A stretch of DNA of 64,000 nt from UBA2336 sp036787955 (lineage in GTDB: Bacteria; Bacteroidota; Bacteroidia; Cytophagales; Cyclobacteriaceae), in contig DAIQOI010000007.1 of assembly GCA_036787955.1 (NCBI GenBank), positions 88,326 through 152,325 on the forward strand, read 5' to 3'. The notes under the pieces were generated by a model. That model had not been told where the DNA came from and searched no databases. It was given only the letters and a program-made list of their open reading frames with translations. Position 1 is the stretch's first letter, and every line of letters begins with the position of its first letter. Of the stretch, positions 41,564 through 51,285 are shown one piece after another. A program made the translations under genes and the position numbers.

Positions 41564-42196
41564 TTAATCATGCAGGCCTTTTCCCTGCAGAATGCGCGGC
41601 AGGCATTTATCAATGCGCGACAGGCGTGTAACCGATTGCTTGGCCTGCGAAAAGTATATGATATAACCACGTTGCCTGCCCGGTGTGAGTTTCTCGAACG
41701 CTGCTTTTAACTTCGGATTTTCCTGCATCCGCTGCTTCAGCTCCTCGGGAAGGGAAGGAACCTGTTTCTTAAATGCAACCTTTGCCCCTGATTTTTCCAG
41801 CTCAATGGCTTCGCTGATATAAGCTTTGATAACAGGCTGTAGATGGTTAATATCCTGTACACAGGTGAAACGCATCACCCGCACAGCCCGGCTGTTTTCG
41901 CCCGGCTTATGAAGAAGCCCGCGTTCATCTTTCAGCAAAGAACCTTTGAAGAAACTCAACACACAGTAATCTTTTAAGGCACTTAACATCACTACGTTCT
42001 TACCCTTCAAGGTGTAGCAGGGTACACCCCATTTTATTTCTTCCGTTAGCTGTGTGGTGAGCAGCATGCTGCGCAGGGCAATTAATTCTTTCCGCCAGCT
42101 GTTTACTTTGCAGCGGGGTGTATTGAAAAAATCACAGCGTCCGCATCCGCTTGCAAGGTAATGCTCAACATTTCGAATGGGTGTGGCAGGTTTCAT
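41564..42196 (-). CDS. YdeI/DUF1801-type protein
   Basis: 210 residues. The N-terminal half is a DUF1801-like domain (WRKELIALRSMLLTT, EIKWGVPCYTLKGKNVVML, YCVLSFFKGSLL), and the C-terminal 50 residues are the YdeI/OmpD-associated motif (PELKQRMQENPKLKAAFEKLTPGRQRGY in two pieces, then SRIDKCLPRILQGKG). The protein is cytoplasmic and its biochemical role is unknown, although YdeI is linked to stress and peptide resistance in enteric bacteria. It is a lone gene, convergent with the hydroxyproline operon. Confidence 0.85.
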   Translation of the reverse strand: MKPATPIRNVEHYLASGCGRCDFFNTPRCKVNSWRKELIALRSMLLTTQLTEEIKWGVPCYTLKGKNVVMLSALKDYCVLSFFKGSLLKDERGLLHKPGENSRAVRVMRFTCVQDINHLQPVIKAYISEAIELEKSGAKVAFKKQVPSLPEELKQRMQENPKLKAAFEKLTPGRQRGYIIYFSQAKQSVTRLSRIDKCLPRILQGKGLHD

Positions 42197-42394
42197 GATG
42201 ATTCTGGCCGGTATATGTTAAAACCATTTTTCACATTTTCCGCCTTCGGCTCCGGATAGCAGTCGCCCGTCACGAATCGGTAAAAAGTTAAGTTGGTTAA
42301 GCAATGTGCAGAGTCAGTTAGTTGCCGCCCGATTAAAATTTGCAGCAAACGCGAACAGCATTAGTTCATGACGATGCAACATGGGATAACTGTT

Positions 42395-43246
42395 TTAAAT
42401 TCCCGGATCGTCTCCCTCGGCAATGAGCAGCAGCAGCTCCTTCACCTCTTCGGCTTTGGCATGCTCGCCCATCTTATCGAACGACATAATCAGATTGCGC
42501 AGAACCCTTCGAATAATGTCGAGATTGGAGCAGGGTTCGAAGAAAACCGGATTGGGTGCAAGATGCAACTCGTGTATATAATTTTCCACATCCTGACGGG
42601 AAAAAATCAACCCCCGGTTAAATACGTTGATGTAAAACTGAATTTGTTCGGTTTTATAAGTAAGGACAAACAGGTTGGGAAGGTTAACACCATAAACGGG
42701 AAGTCCAAGTTTTTTGGCCGTAAGCAGGTAAATTACACACAGCGAAATAGGATTTCCTTTCCGGGTTTCCAGTACTACGTTGATGAGGGAGTTTCCGGGC
42801 GAGTGGAAATTTTTGGTGTTGGCTGAAAATTTCAGCTTACCAAAAAAAACACTGTTCAGTATTTTAATCTGGTCAAACGGGTTCAGGTCGGGCTTTACCT
42901 CCAGCCATGCCTCCTGGTAAATCTGCTCCAGGTCCTGTTTGATTTTCTGAAAATTCAGGTCGGGATAATGGTACGTGGCCACCAGCCACATGCCGGTAAG
43001 CAGATCCTGGTCGGCCGACCGGTACCAGGTTATCAATTCTTCGCGCAGCCAGGCCAGGTGCAAATCGTGAATGAGGTTCTCTATTTTCCGCTGAACCTTC
43101 GGATTGAAGTTGGTTTCCCACTGCTCTTCCAGATAGGGAATTATCTCACGTCCCAGTGTTCGGATTCTGGCAGTTACTTCGGTAACCACCTGCTCATCGT
43201 CATCGTCCAGCAGCGAAACCAGGGCTTTTAACTCGCGTTCGTTCAC
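42395..43246 (-). CDS. SirB1-like transglutaminase-fold protein
   Basis: 283 residues from a GTG at 43246 (NERELKALVSLLDDDDEQ). A HEAT-like or helical N-terminus is followed by a Transglut_core2 domain: FHSPGNSLINVVLETRKGNPISLCVIY, seen as SPGNSLINVVLETRKGNP then the Cys of SLCVIYLLTAKKLGLPVYGVN. The family (SirB1, YchA) is widespread and mostly unassigned. It is 47 bp downstream of the carboxylase gene on the same strand. Confidence 0.85.
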   Translation of the reverse strand: MNERELKALVSLLDDDDEQVVTEVTARIRTLGREIIPYLEEQWETNFNPKVQRKIENLIHDLHLAWLREELITWYRSADQDLLTGMWLVATYHYPDLNFQKIKQDLEQIYQEAWLEVKPDLNPFDQIKILNSVFFGKLKFSANTKNFHSPGNSLINVVLETRKGNPISLCVIYLLTAKKLGLPVYGVNLPNLFVLTYKTEQIQFYINVFNRGLIFSRQDVENYIHELHLAPNPVFFEPCSNLDIIRRVLRNLIMSFDKMGEHAKAEEVKELLLLIAEGDDPGI

Positions 43247-43293
43247 ATCAGCAATTTAAATAATTTATTTTCAAAACAGGGCGTTTCTCGCTT

Positions 43294-44928
43294 TCATGTC
43301 TGTATCACACCCACATTGAATTTTTCAACAGGGGCATGATTGGCCGCTTCTATGCCCATGGAAATAGCCTGCCGGGTTTCCAGCGGATCAATTACCCCAT
43401 CCACCCACAGGCGTGCCGCTGCATAATAAGGACTAAGCTGCTCATTGTACCGATCGGTGATTTCCTTCAGCAGCTTTTCTTCTTCTTCCTTCGAAATATC
43501 CTTGCCCTGCGATTTTAATGCAGCCACTCGTATCTGCAACAGTGTTTTCGCTGCAGAAGCACCGCTCATCACAGCTATCTGTGCTGTGGGCCAGGCAAAT
43601 ATCAGACGCGGATCGTAGGCTTTTCCGCACATGGCGTAGTTGCCGGCTCCGTACGAGTTTCCGACAATCACCGTAAATTTTGGAACGGTTGAATTGGCCA
43701 TGGCATTAACCATCTTGGCGCCATCTTTAATGATGCCACCATGCTCGGCCTTGCTGCCCACCATAAAACCACTTACATCCTGCAAAAAAACCAGGGGAAT
43801 TTTGCGCTGGTTACAATTCATAATGAACCGCGCAGCTTTATCGGCCGAGTCGGAGTATATCACCCCGCCCATCTGCATTTCTCCTTTCTTCGTTTTCACC
43901 ATGCTGCGCTGGTTGGCCACAATGCCTACTGCCCAGCCGTCAATACGCGCATAACCACATATCAACGTTTTCCCGTAAAGTGCCTTGTACTCATCAAATT
44001 CTGAATTATCAACCAGTCGGTAAATAATCTCCCGCATATCGTAAGGCTTCACGCGGTCGGCTGGAATGAGCCCGTAAATTTCATGCGGATCGGCCCTGGG
44101 AGGTGCAGGTGCAACACGGTCAAAGCCCGATGTTGTGTTATGTCCAAGTTTATCAAACAACGAGCGGATGTAATCCAGGCAGGTCTTATCATCCGGAAAT
44201 TTATTATCCGTAACTCCAGAAATCTCACAATGGGTAGTAGCACCGCCCAATGTTTCATTATCTACCTCCTCACCTATGGCGGCTTTAACCAGATAGGAGC
44301 CGGCCAGAAAAATAGAACCGGTCTTATCTACAATCATCGCCTCATCCGACATAATTGGCAGGTAGGCGCCTCCGGCCACGCAACTGCCCATGATGGCTGC
44401 AATCTGAACAATGCCCATAGACGACATGCGCGCATTGTTGCGAAACTGGCGGCCAAAATGTTCTTTGTCGGGAAAGATTTCGTCCTGCATGGGCAGGAAC
44501 ACACCGGCACTGTCGACCAGGTAAACAATGGGCAGGCGGTTCTCCATGGCTATTTCCTGCGCCCTCAGGTTTTTCTTGGCCGTAACCGGAAACCATGCAC
44601 CGGCTTTTACAGTGGCATCGTTGGCCACCACCACACACATGCGGTTTTTAATGTAACCTATTCCGGTTACCACCCCACCGGACGGACAGCCCCCGTACTC
44701 CTTGTACATGCCTTCACCGGCAAACAATCCGATTTCCAGAAAAGGCTTGTCTTTATCCAACAGATAAGCAATGCGTTCACGGGCTGTGAGTTTTCCTTTC
44801 TGGTGTTGCTCGGCTATTTTCTTTTCGCCTCCACCTTGCTTTACCAAAGCTGATTTAACATGCAACCGGTGGATAAGCTGCTTGTAATGATCTTCATTCC
44901 GGTTGTATTCCAGATTTTTGTCAATCAT
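43294..44928 (-). CDS. Acyl-CoA carboxylase carboxyltransferase (beta) subunit, methylcrotonyl-CoA type
   Basis: 544 residues with both carboxyltransferase halves. LTARERIAYLLDKDKPFLEIG, YLVDSAGVFLPMQDEIFPD, GIVQIAAIMGSCVAGGAY and the C-terminal GNSYGAGNYAMCGKAYDPR, MSGASAAKTL are typical of MccB/PccB proteins. It moves CO2 from biotin to an acyl-CoA, most probably 3-methylcrotonyl-CoA (leucine degradation). The biotin carboxylase alpha subunit is not in the window. The closely following MlaD-to-amidase block is on the same strand, 15 bp upstream. Confidence 0.92.
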   Translation of the reverse strand: MIDKNLEYNRNEDHYKQLIHRLHVKSALVKQGGGEKKIAEQHQKGKLTARERIAYLLDKDKPFLEIGLFAGEGMYKEYGGCPSGGVVTGIGYIKNRMCVVVANDATVKAGAWFPVTAKKNLRAQEIAMENRLPIVYLVDSAGVFLPMQDEIFPDKEHFGRQFRNNARMSSMGIVQIAAIMGSCVAGGAYLPIMSDEAMIVDKTGSIFLAGSYLVKAAIGEEVDNETLGGATTHCEISGVTDNKFPDDKTCLDYIRSLFDKLGHNTTSGFDRVAPAPPRADPHEIYGLIPADRVKPYDMREIIYRLVDNSEFDEYKALYGKTLICGYARIDGWAVGIVANQRSMVKTKKGEMQMGGVIYSDSADKAARFIMNCNQRKIPLVFLQDVSGFMVGSKAEHGGIIKDGAKMVNAMANSTVPKFTVIVGNSYGAGNYAMCGKAYDPRLIFAWPTAQIAVMSGASAAKTLLQIRVAALKSQGKDISKEEEEKLLKEITDRYNEQLSPYYAAARLWVDGVIDPLETRQAISMGIEAANHAPVEKFNVGVIQT

Positions 44929-44943
44929 GATACCGGTTCAGGT

Positions 44944-45900
44944 TTATGGAGAAGACTTCCGTTGCTTTTCCAGTTCGCGCTGGATTTTTTTCCGGCTCTT
45001 ACCCAGTGGTGCGAGGAAGTGGCGCGGATTTTCGTTCAAGTGATTGGCCAGCGAATCGAGCGATATCAGCAATTTATTGAGATTAACATATAAAGTGTCT
45101 TCTGTCATCAGTTTGCTTACCGTGTTATCGCCTTCACTGAAATGGCTCAGCGTTTGATTAACTTTATTGAGTGTACCATCAATGTTTTTTAAAGTGCGGC
45201 TTACCTGTACCGATTTCAACGAATCGGTAATGGTTTTAAGATTAGCAAGTGACGGTCGGAGTTCCTGCAGGGTATTTTGCAGACTTCTGCTCAGGCTGCG
45301 GATAATATAGGTTACGCTGTCAATTTTATTGTTGGTATTGCTTATCGTTGCATTCAGCAATACGGGTGTTCTCCTGAAACCATCGAATATAGAATCAAGC
45401 CTGGATGTATTACGGCTGAGATTATCCAGTACGGTGTTGAGTTTGCGAAGTGTATTTTGCAAATTATCCGTTACCGGTGCGGCATTTTCGGCCAGGAAGT
45501 CGGTAATACCCTTTGCCACATCGCTTTTCAGGGTGTCTTTGGGTTTCAGTTCGCGTGTTATCCGCCCTACGTTAAGCTGGATGAATTTATTTCCGAGAAA
45601 ATCGCCATTCAGAATGGCCACTGAAGAGTCGCCCAGCTTGACATATGAGTCTATTTCCATTTCAACAACCACCTTGCGCTGTGCTTGCACAATTTGCAGC
45701 TGGCTAACCCTGCCCACGGTTACACCACTCAGATACACCGGATTGGAGGGCATGAGCTGATCTACATTATCAAATACCGCATAGTATTTTTTCCGGGAAG
45801 AAAAGAAATCTATCCCCTTCAGATAATTAAAACCTAAATACAACAACACGAGCGATATGATCATGAACAGGCCTACGCGTACTTCTTTTGATAACTTCAT
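44944..45900 (-). CDS. MlaD/MCE-domain lipid transport protein
   Basis: 318 residues. One N-terminal membrane helix (VGLFMIISLVLLYLGFNYL), an MCE domain (about 40-120: YYAVFDNVDQLMPSNPVYLSGV, VGRVSQLQI) and a long helical C-terminal part with heptad-like Leu and Asn spacing. It belongs to the periplasmic part of phospholipid transporters between the two membranes. The matching permease and ATPase are not here. It is 29 bp downstream of the amidase gene on the same strand, a common Bacteroidota pairing. Confidence 0.9.
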   Translation of the reverse strand: MKLSKEVRVGLFMIISLVLLYLGFNYLKGIDFFSSRKKYYAVFDNVDQLMPSNPVYLSGVTVGRVSQLQIVQAQRKVVVEMEIDSYVKLGDSSVAILNGDFLGNKFIQLNVGRITRELKPKDTLKSDVAKGITDFLAENAAPVTDNLQNTLRKLNTVLDNLSRNTSRLDSIFDGFRRTPVLLNATISNTNNKIDSVTYIIRSLSRSLQNTLQELRPSLANLKTITDSLKSVQVSRTLKNIDGTLNKVNQTLSHFSEGDNTVSKLMTEDTLYVNLNKLLISLDSLANHLNENPRHFLAPLGKSRKKIQRELEKQRKSSP

Positions 45901-45929
45901 GCAGGAAGGGTTTGATGGTAATTAATCTC

Positions 45930-46715
45930 TCAATTTAACGATTCTACTTCAATTTTATATTCGCGTACGGCCCTGAAGATAGCCGAAGCCAGGATATCCT
46001 GCCCGCGTTCAGAAGCCAGAAACTCTTCTTCTTTCTGATTGGAAAGAAAGCCCACTTCAACCAGCACGCTCGGCATGGCAGTTTTCCAAAGCACCAGAAA
46101 ACCGGCCTGCTTCACACCGTGATTTTTCCTGCCGGCACGCTTTTCAAACTGCTCCTGAATTTTGGCGGCAAGCTTAAGGCTGCTTTCCGTATAAGCGCTC
46201 TGTGTGAGCGAAAATAGAATGTACGACTCCGGATTGGTCGGATCGAATCCTTCCGCGCGTTCGCGCGAATTTTCGTCCAACAGTATAACCGAGTTTTCGC
46301 GCTTGGCCACTTCCAGGTTGCTTTCGGTTTTGTGCAGGCCCATCACCCAGGTTTCGGTGCCATACACCTGCGGACTGGGACTGGCATTGACGTGAATGGA
46401 AATGAATGCATCGGCTTTGTTGCGGTTGGCCAGGTTGGCACGATCATCCCACAACACATAACGGTCATCCTTCCGAGTATATAACACCTTCACATCCGGA
46501 AGGTTTTTTGTAATATACTCACCCACTTTCAGCGAAATCTGCAAGGCAATATCTTTTTCTTTATTGCCCGCCCTGCCCATGGTGCCGGGATCTTTTCCGC
46601 CATGCCCGGGGTCAATCACAATGACATCCACTTTATACTCGCGCAACATCGGGGCATTGGAAGAGTTTAGCAAGGTTATTGCTGTTAGAAATGCGATGCG
46701 GATAAGGTGCTTCAT
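45930..46715 (-). CDS. N-acetylmuramoyl-L-alanine amidase (Amidase_3)
   Basis: 261 residues with an export signal (IRIAFLTAITLLNSSNA). The zinc site is visible: VIDPGHGGKDPG, the later His in AFISIHVNAS, and the catalytic Glu in VLVEVGFLSN. It cuts the bond between muramic acid and the stem peptide of peptidoglycan in the periplasm, usually at division. It is divergent from lptD; the start codons are 46 bp apart. Confidence 0.93.
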   Translation of the reverse strand: MKHLIRIAFLTAITLLNSSNAPMLREYKVDVIVIDPGHGGKDPGTMGRAGNKEKDIALQISLKVGEYITKNLPDVKVLYTRKDDRYVLWDDRANLANRNKADAFISIHVNASPSPQVYGTETWVMGLHKTESNLEVAKRENSVILLDENSRERAEGFDPTNPESYILFSLTQSAYTESSLKLAAKIQEQFEKRAGRKNHGVKQAGFLVLWKTAMPSVLVEVGFLSNQKEEEFLASERGQDILASAIFRAVREYKIEVESLN

Positions 46716-46721
46716 CGTGCC

Positions 46722-46751
46722 TTTGTGAATATTGTTTTTGCAATACCTTTG
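46722..46751 (+). promoter_or_regulatory. Promoter of lptD
   Basis: TTTG at 46722-46725, 18-bp spacer, TACCTTTG at 46744-46751. The expected transcription start is about 46758, only a few bases before the GTG at 46761. It lies just in front of the divergent amidase start. Confidence 0.65.
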
Positions 46752-46760
46752 CGCAAAATT

Positions 46761-49403
46761 GTGAATTTACGCGGTATTTTCAACCGGACTGCCGGGTTTT
46801 ACCCGCTGCTCTGCCTGCTTGGACTTCTGGCCATGCCACAGGTTTTACAGGCCCAGCAGCCCGGCCCGGCCACACCCGATACACTCAAAAATCCTGCCGA
46901 TACTGTACCTCCCGCAAAAGGCGACATCGAAACCACCATCGTCTATTCGGCACGCGACTCCATCCATACCAGCCTTGACGGTAAAACCATCTGGCTGTAC
47001 GGAAATGCCAAAATCAAATACGGCATTATTGAGCTTGAAGCTGAAGACATCATCATTGATTATGCCAACCATACCTTAACCGCACACGGCAGGCGCGACT
47101 CGCTGGGACGAAGAGTGGGTTTCCCCATCTTTAAAAACGGTGCGGAAGTGTACGAAACAAAAGATATTGTATACAACTTCAAAACCGGACGGGCGCGTAT
47201 ATCGGAAGTTGTAACACAACAGGGGGAAGGCTACCTGCACGGTGATGTGGTTTTCAAAAACGAACGAAACGAACTGCTAAGCCTGCGCAACAGCTACACC
47301 ACCTGTAACCTTGAGCATCCGCACTTCCTCATACGCGCCACAAAAACAAAAGCCATTCCCGATGACAAGATTGTAGCCGGCCCGTTTTATATGGAATTCA
47401 ATGAAGTGCCCCTCTATCCCATCGGCTTTCTCTTTGGTATGTTTCCGGCCCCGCGCAAGAGCAAATCAGGAATTATTTTTCCTTCTTATGGTGAGGATCG
47501 CAGGCTGGGCTTTAACCTGCGCGACATGGGTTATTTTTTTGATGTGAATGACTACTTGAAGCTTTCTCTGCTGGCCGATGTGTACTCCAAAGGCGGACTT
47601 GCCGGAAAAATCGTTATGCCTTACAGCAAACGCTACCATTACAACGGCAATTTTAATTTTACCTATTCGCGTTACCGCTTTGTCGAGCGCATTGAAGACC
47701 AGTCGGTAAGTAAGGATTTTCAGATTAGCTGGAGCCATTCACCGCAAAGCAAAGGAACCGGAAGGTTTTCAGCTTCGGTGAATGCTGCCACCAACACTTT
47801 TAACCAGAACAACAACCTGAACCTGGGATTGCCACCATCCATTAACACTGACCGCATGCTCAATACCACCCGCAGAATGAACTCTAACGTATCCTATAAC
47901 AAACGCTTTGCGGGAACGCCTTTTACCATGGGCATCAACGTAAGCCATACACAGGACTTGCTAAACCGACAGGTTGATCTCACTCTTCCTTCGCTCACGC
48001 TCAACATGCAAAACCTCTATCCTTTTCAGCGCAAAGACGGAAAACCCACGGTATTGGATAATTTTTCTATAGGGTACTCGATGACTGCCTCGAACCGCAT
48101 TACCAATAACCTGGGCAGAAGAGGCGAATCCCTGCGCGACAGCATTGCCCCCTTTACTTTTCAAAACCTCTCCTTTTTTATTCAAAATGGTCGCAATGGC
48201 ATTCGCCATGCTGTTCCCATCGGTTATTCGTTTAAGGCATTCCGATACTTTACCGTTACACCCTCATTTTCTTATGATGAACGCTGGTACTTTGAAAGAC
48301 TGGTGTGGAGATATGATATTGTAAACAACACCCCACGCCTGGTGGTAGCCGATACAATTAAGGGATTTAACCGCATTGCCAATTACACTACGGGTTTAAA
48401 CGTAGTTACCCGCCTGTATGGTACCTATTTTTTTAAACGCGGCAACATCAAAGCCATCCGGCACACAGTTAATCCTACTTTTGGCATCAGCTACGTCCCC
48501 GACTTTACAAAAAACGATAACTACTTTCAGGCCATTAATCAAAACGGAACGGTCATTTACCAATCCAGACACCAGGGCTTTTTATATGGCGGTTCCAATC
48601 CTGGTCGCAGCGGCTCCATAAATTTTGGCGTATCCAACACAGTTGAGGCAAAAATCAAGTCGGAAAAAGATACGGTGGCCCGTAAAGTAAATCTGCTCAA
48701 TAATCTTTCGCTTAACGGCTCTTACAACCTAATGGCCGACTCATTTAAACTCTCGGCCATCAGCATGGCTGCCAATACTGCCTTGTTTGAAAACCTGCTT
48801 AGTCTAACCATGAACGCATCGCTGGACCCCTACACCATACGTACACGAACCGATGAAAACGGTCGTAAAACGGAGCGAAGAATAAATGAATATGCCTGGA
48901 AAAGCGGGCAATGGGGGCGCATCACTTCGGCATCCATAGCCATGAGCACCAACCTGAATCCGAAGGGCAGGAAAAATGACCAGCATACGCGCGACAAGAT
49001 TGTAAATTCAAACCTGAAAGAGGAAGAAAAACAATACCTGCTGAATAACCCCGACACATATATTGACTTTGACATTCCATGGCGGTTGAGCATGAATTAC
49101 AGCCTGTCCTTTAGCCACGGGCTCAATGCACCGGCTACGATTACGCAGGCCCTTCAGTTTTCAGGTGATGTATCGTTGTCAAAACAATGGAAGGTTGTCT
49201 TTAACTCAGGCTACGACTTTAAAGCCAAAGCGCTGACCATGACCAACCTGGGTATTTCACGCGACCTCCACTGCTGGTCGCTGACGTTCAACTGGACTCC
49301 CTTCGGTACTTTTACACAGTTCCATTTACGCATTAACGCCAAAGCGTCCATGCTGCAGGACCTACGGCTTGAACGCAGGAAACCTTTTTACGACAACCGC
49401 TGA
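46761..49403 (+). CDS. lptD: LPS-assembly outer membrane protein LptD
   Basis: 880 residues. The frame is open from a GTG at 46707, but the promoter places the RNA start near 46758, so the GTG at 46761 (NLRGIFNRTAGFYPLL, a good signal peptide ending LQAQ) is preferred, giving a nearly leaderless message. The N-terminal beta-jellyroll (OstA) part is about 60-240 (ISLDGKTIWLYGNAKIKYG-type strands), and the large C-terminal barrel begins near 250 with FPAPRKSKSGIIFPSYGEDRR, broken into strands. It inserts lipopolysaccharide into the outer leaflet with LptE. Its end is one base from the end of lysS. Confidence 0.9.
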   Translation: MNLRGIFNRTAGFYPLLCLLGLLAMPQVLQAQQPGPATPDTLKNPADTVPPAKGDIETTIVYSARDSIHTSLDGKTIWLYGNAKIKYGIIELEAEDIIIDYANHTLTAHGRRDSLGRRVGFPIFKNGAEVYETKDIVYNFKTGRARISEVVTQQGEGYLHGDVVFKNERNELLSLRNSYTTCNLEHPHFLIRATKTKAIPDDKIVAGPFYMEFNEVPLYPIGFLFGMFPAPRKSKSGIIFPSYGEDRRLGFNLRDMGYFFDVNDYLKLSLLADVYSKGGLAGKIVMPYSKRYHYNGNFNFTYSRYRFVERIEDQSVSKDFQISWSHSPQSKGTGRFSASVNAATNTFNQNNNLNLGLPPSINTDRMLNTTRRMNSNVSYNKRFAGTPFTMGINVSHTQDLLNRQVDLTLPSLTLNMQNLYPFQRKDGKPTVLDNFSIGYSMTASNRITNNLGRRGESLRDSIAPFTFQNLSFFIQNGRNGIRHAVPIGYSFKAFRYFTVTPSFSYDERWYFERLVWRYDIVNNTPRLVVADTIKGFNRIANYTTGLNVVTRLYGTYFFKRGNIKAIRHTVNPTFGISYVPDFTKNDNYFQAINQNGTVIYQSRHQGFLYGGSNPGRSGSINFGVSNTVEAKIKSEKDTVARKVNLLNNLSLNGSYNLMADSFKLSAISMAANTALFENLLSLTMNASLDPYTIRTRTDENGRKTERRINEYAWKSGQWGRITSASIAMSTNLNPKGRKNDQHTRDKIVNSNLKEEEKQYLLNNPDTYIDFDIPWRLSMNYSLSFSHGLNAPATITQALQFSGDVSLSKQWKVVFNSGYDFKAKALTMTNLGISRDLHCWSLTFNWTPFGTFTQFHLRINAKASMLQDLRLERRKPFYDNR

Positions 49404-49404
49404 T

Positions 49405-51135
49405 TCACTTCAGCCAGCTTTCTACCTCTTCCAACGTGGGGTTGACTACATTGTCCAGCTTCATCTTCTTGCGCATGCCGCAGATGTCGTTGAAAAGCTT
49501 GGCAGGCTTCATGCTTTTCAGTTGCTCTACCGACTGGACACCAAGACGCTGGATGATGGGAAACAAATCGGAACGGATTCCCAGTTGTGCAAGCTCTTTT
49601 TCCGTAAGCACCGATGCCGGTTTTTCGGGGCGCATTTGCGGAAAGAACAGCACATCCTGAATAGAGGGCTGATTGGTCATAATCATGCACAGCCGGTCAA
49701 TGCCCACACCTAAACCGGCTGTTGGCGGCATACCGAATTCCAAGGCCCGCAAAAAATCTTCATCCAGCGTCATCGCTTCCTCATCGCCCCTTCTTCCCAG
49801 TTCGAGCTGTTCTTCAAAGCGCCTGCGCTGATCGATCGGATCATTCAGTTCAGAAAAAGCGTTACAGATTTCCTTGCCGTTGCAAATGGCTTCAAATCGC
49901 TCAACGAGTCCGGGCTTGCTACGATGTTTTTTAGCCAAAGGCGACATTTCTATTGGATAATCCATGATGAAGGTGGGTTGAATGAGGTGCGGCTCGCACT
50001 TCTCGCCAAAGATGGCATCAATCAGCTTCCCTTTGCCCATGGTGTCATCCACCGGCACATTCAGCTTGTTGCAGGTTTCGCGCAGCTGTGCCTCATCCAT
50101 ATTGGCAATATCTATGCCGGTAAAATGCTCAATGGCCTCAAACATGGTGTAGCGCTTCCAGGGCCTTTTGAAATCAATTACATGCTCACCCACTTTTACT
50201 TCGGTGGTGCCGTGCAGGTCGAGCGCCACCTTTTCAATCATCTCCTCCACCAGATCCATCATCCAGTAGTAATCCTTGTAGGCCACGTACAACTCAACCT
50301 GGGTGAATTCCGGATTATGAAAGCGCGACATGCCTTCGTTGCGGAAGTCTTTTGAAAATTCATACACGCCGGTGTACCCGCCCACTATCAGTCGTTTCAG
50401 GTATAATTCATTGGCAATGCGCAGGTACAACGTCATATCGAGCGTATTGTGGTGCGTTTTGAACGGACGTGCAGCCGCACCACCATACAACGGCTGAAGA
50501 ATCGGTGTTTCCACCTCCAGGTAGCCGCGCGAATTAAGGTATTCACGCATGGAATTAATCAGGCGGGTGCGCTTAACAAACACCTGGCGTATCTCCGGGT
50601 TTACAATCAAATCAACATACCGCATGCGGTAGCGTTGCTCCGGATCGCTGAAAGCATCGTGTTTAATCACATTGCCCTGCTCGTCAACCGTTTCTTTAAC
50701 GATAGGCAACGGTCTCAGTGACTTGGCCAGCACCTTAAATTCCGTAACATGAATTGATATTTCACCGGTTTGGGTGGTAAAGCCATAACCTTTTACTCCG
50801 ATGATATCGCCTATGTCAAGCAGTTTTTTGAAAACTACATTATACAGGGTTTTGTCTTGGCCCGGGCAGATATCATCCCTCCTCACATAAATCTGTATGC
50901 GTCCGGTTTCATCCTGCAGCTCGGCAAACGAAGCCGAGCCCATAATTCTGCGGCTCATAATGCGGCCCGCAAGGGATATGTTGCGATAATCGCTTTTGTG
51001 GCGGGGATAGTTTTCCAGTATCTCCCGGGCCGATACATTCACTTCAAAGGTTTCGGCCGGGTAGGGATTGATGCCGAGTTTTTCGAGTTCCTCTTTGGCC
51101 TGCCTGCGTATGATTTCCTGTTCGGATAATGCCAT
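49405..51135 (-). CDS. lysS: Lysyl-tRNA synthetase, class II
   Basis: 576 residues: an OB-fold anticodon domain (about 55-155: ISLAGRIMSRRIMGSASFAEL) and a class II catalytic core with motif 2 FRNEGMSRFHNPEFTQVE and motif 3 GLGVGIDRLCMIMT. The chain is about 70 residues longer than the E. coli enzyme, with a C-terminal extension (ASVLTEKELAQLGIRSDLF...) that is usual in Bacteroidota. It charges tRNA-Lys in the cytoplasm. A TATTTTTG -7 element lies 17 bp upstream. Its stop is one base away from that of lptD. Confidence 0.96.
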   Translation of the reverse strand: MALSEQEIIRRQAKEELEKLGINPYPAETFEVNVSAREILENYPRHKSDYRNISLAGRIMSRRIMGSASFAELQDETGRIQIYVRRDDICPGQDKTLYNVVFKKLLDIGDIIGVKGYGFTTQTGEISIHVTEFKVLAKSLRPLPIVKETVDEQGNVIKHDAFSDPEQRYRMRYVDLIVNPEIRQVFVKRTRLINSMREYLNSRGYLEVETPILQPLYGGAAARPFKTHHNTLDMTLYLRIANELYLKRLIVGGYTGVYEFSKDFRNEGMSRFHNPEFTQVELYVAYKDYYWMMDLVEEMIEKVALDLHGTTEVKVGEHVIDFKRPWKRYTMFEAIEHFTGIDIANMDEAQLRETCNKLNVPVDDTMGKGKLIDAIFGEKCEPHLIQPTFIMDYPIEMSPLAKKHRSKPGLVERFEAICNGKEICNAFSELNDPIDQRRRFEEQLELGRRGDEEAMTLDEDFLRALEFGMPPTAGLGVGIDRLCMIMTNQPSIQDVLFFPQMRPEKPASVLTEKELAQLGIRSDLFPIIQRLGVQSVEQLKSMKPAKLFNDICGMRKKMKLDNVVNPTLEEVESWLK

Positions 51136-51151
51136 ATCGTTGATTTTGGGG

Positions 51152-51159
51152 CAAAAATA
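51152..51159 (-). promoter_or_regulatory. -7 element (TATTTTTG) of lysS
   Basis: Minus strand TATTTTTG matches TAnnTTTG, 16 bp before the lysS ATG. Confidence 0.45.
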
Positions 51160-51285
51160 AGGATTATACTCGTGTTGGTTTTGCCCGGCTGGTCAGGTTT
51201 CCATCTTGTTATGCCGGGTCAAGTTGCTGGCGTAACAAAGGATCGCTTAAAATTTTAAACGACCGGCCTTATCGCCGCGCACTCC

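Noticed and set aside
44083..44853. 256-codon open frame on the plus strand
   Set aside because: Antisense to the acyl-CoA carboxylase gene.
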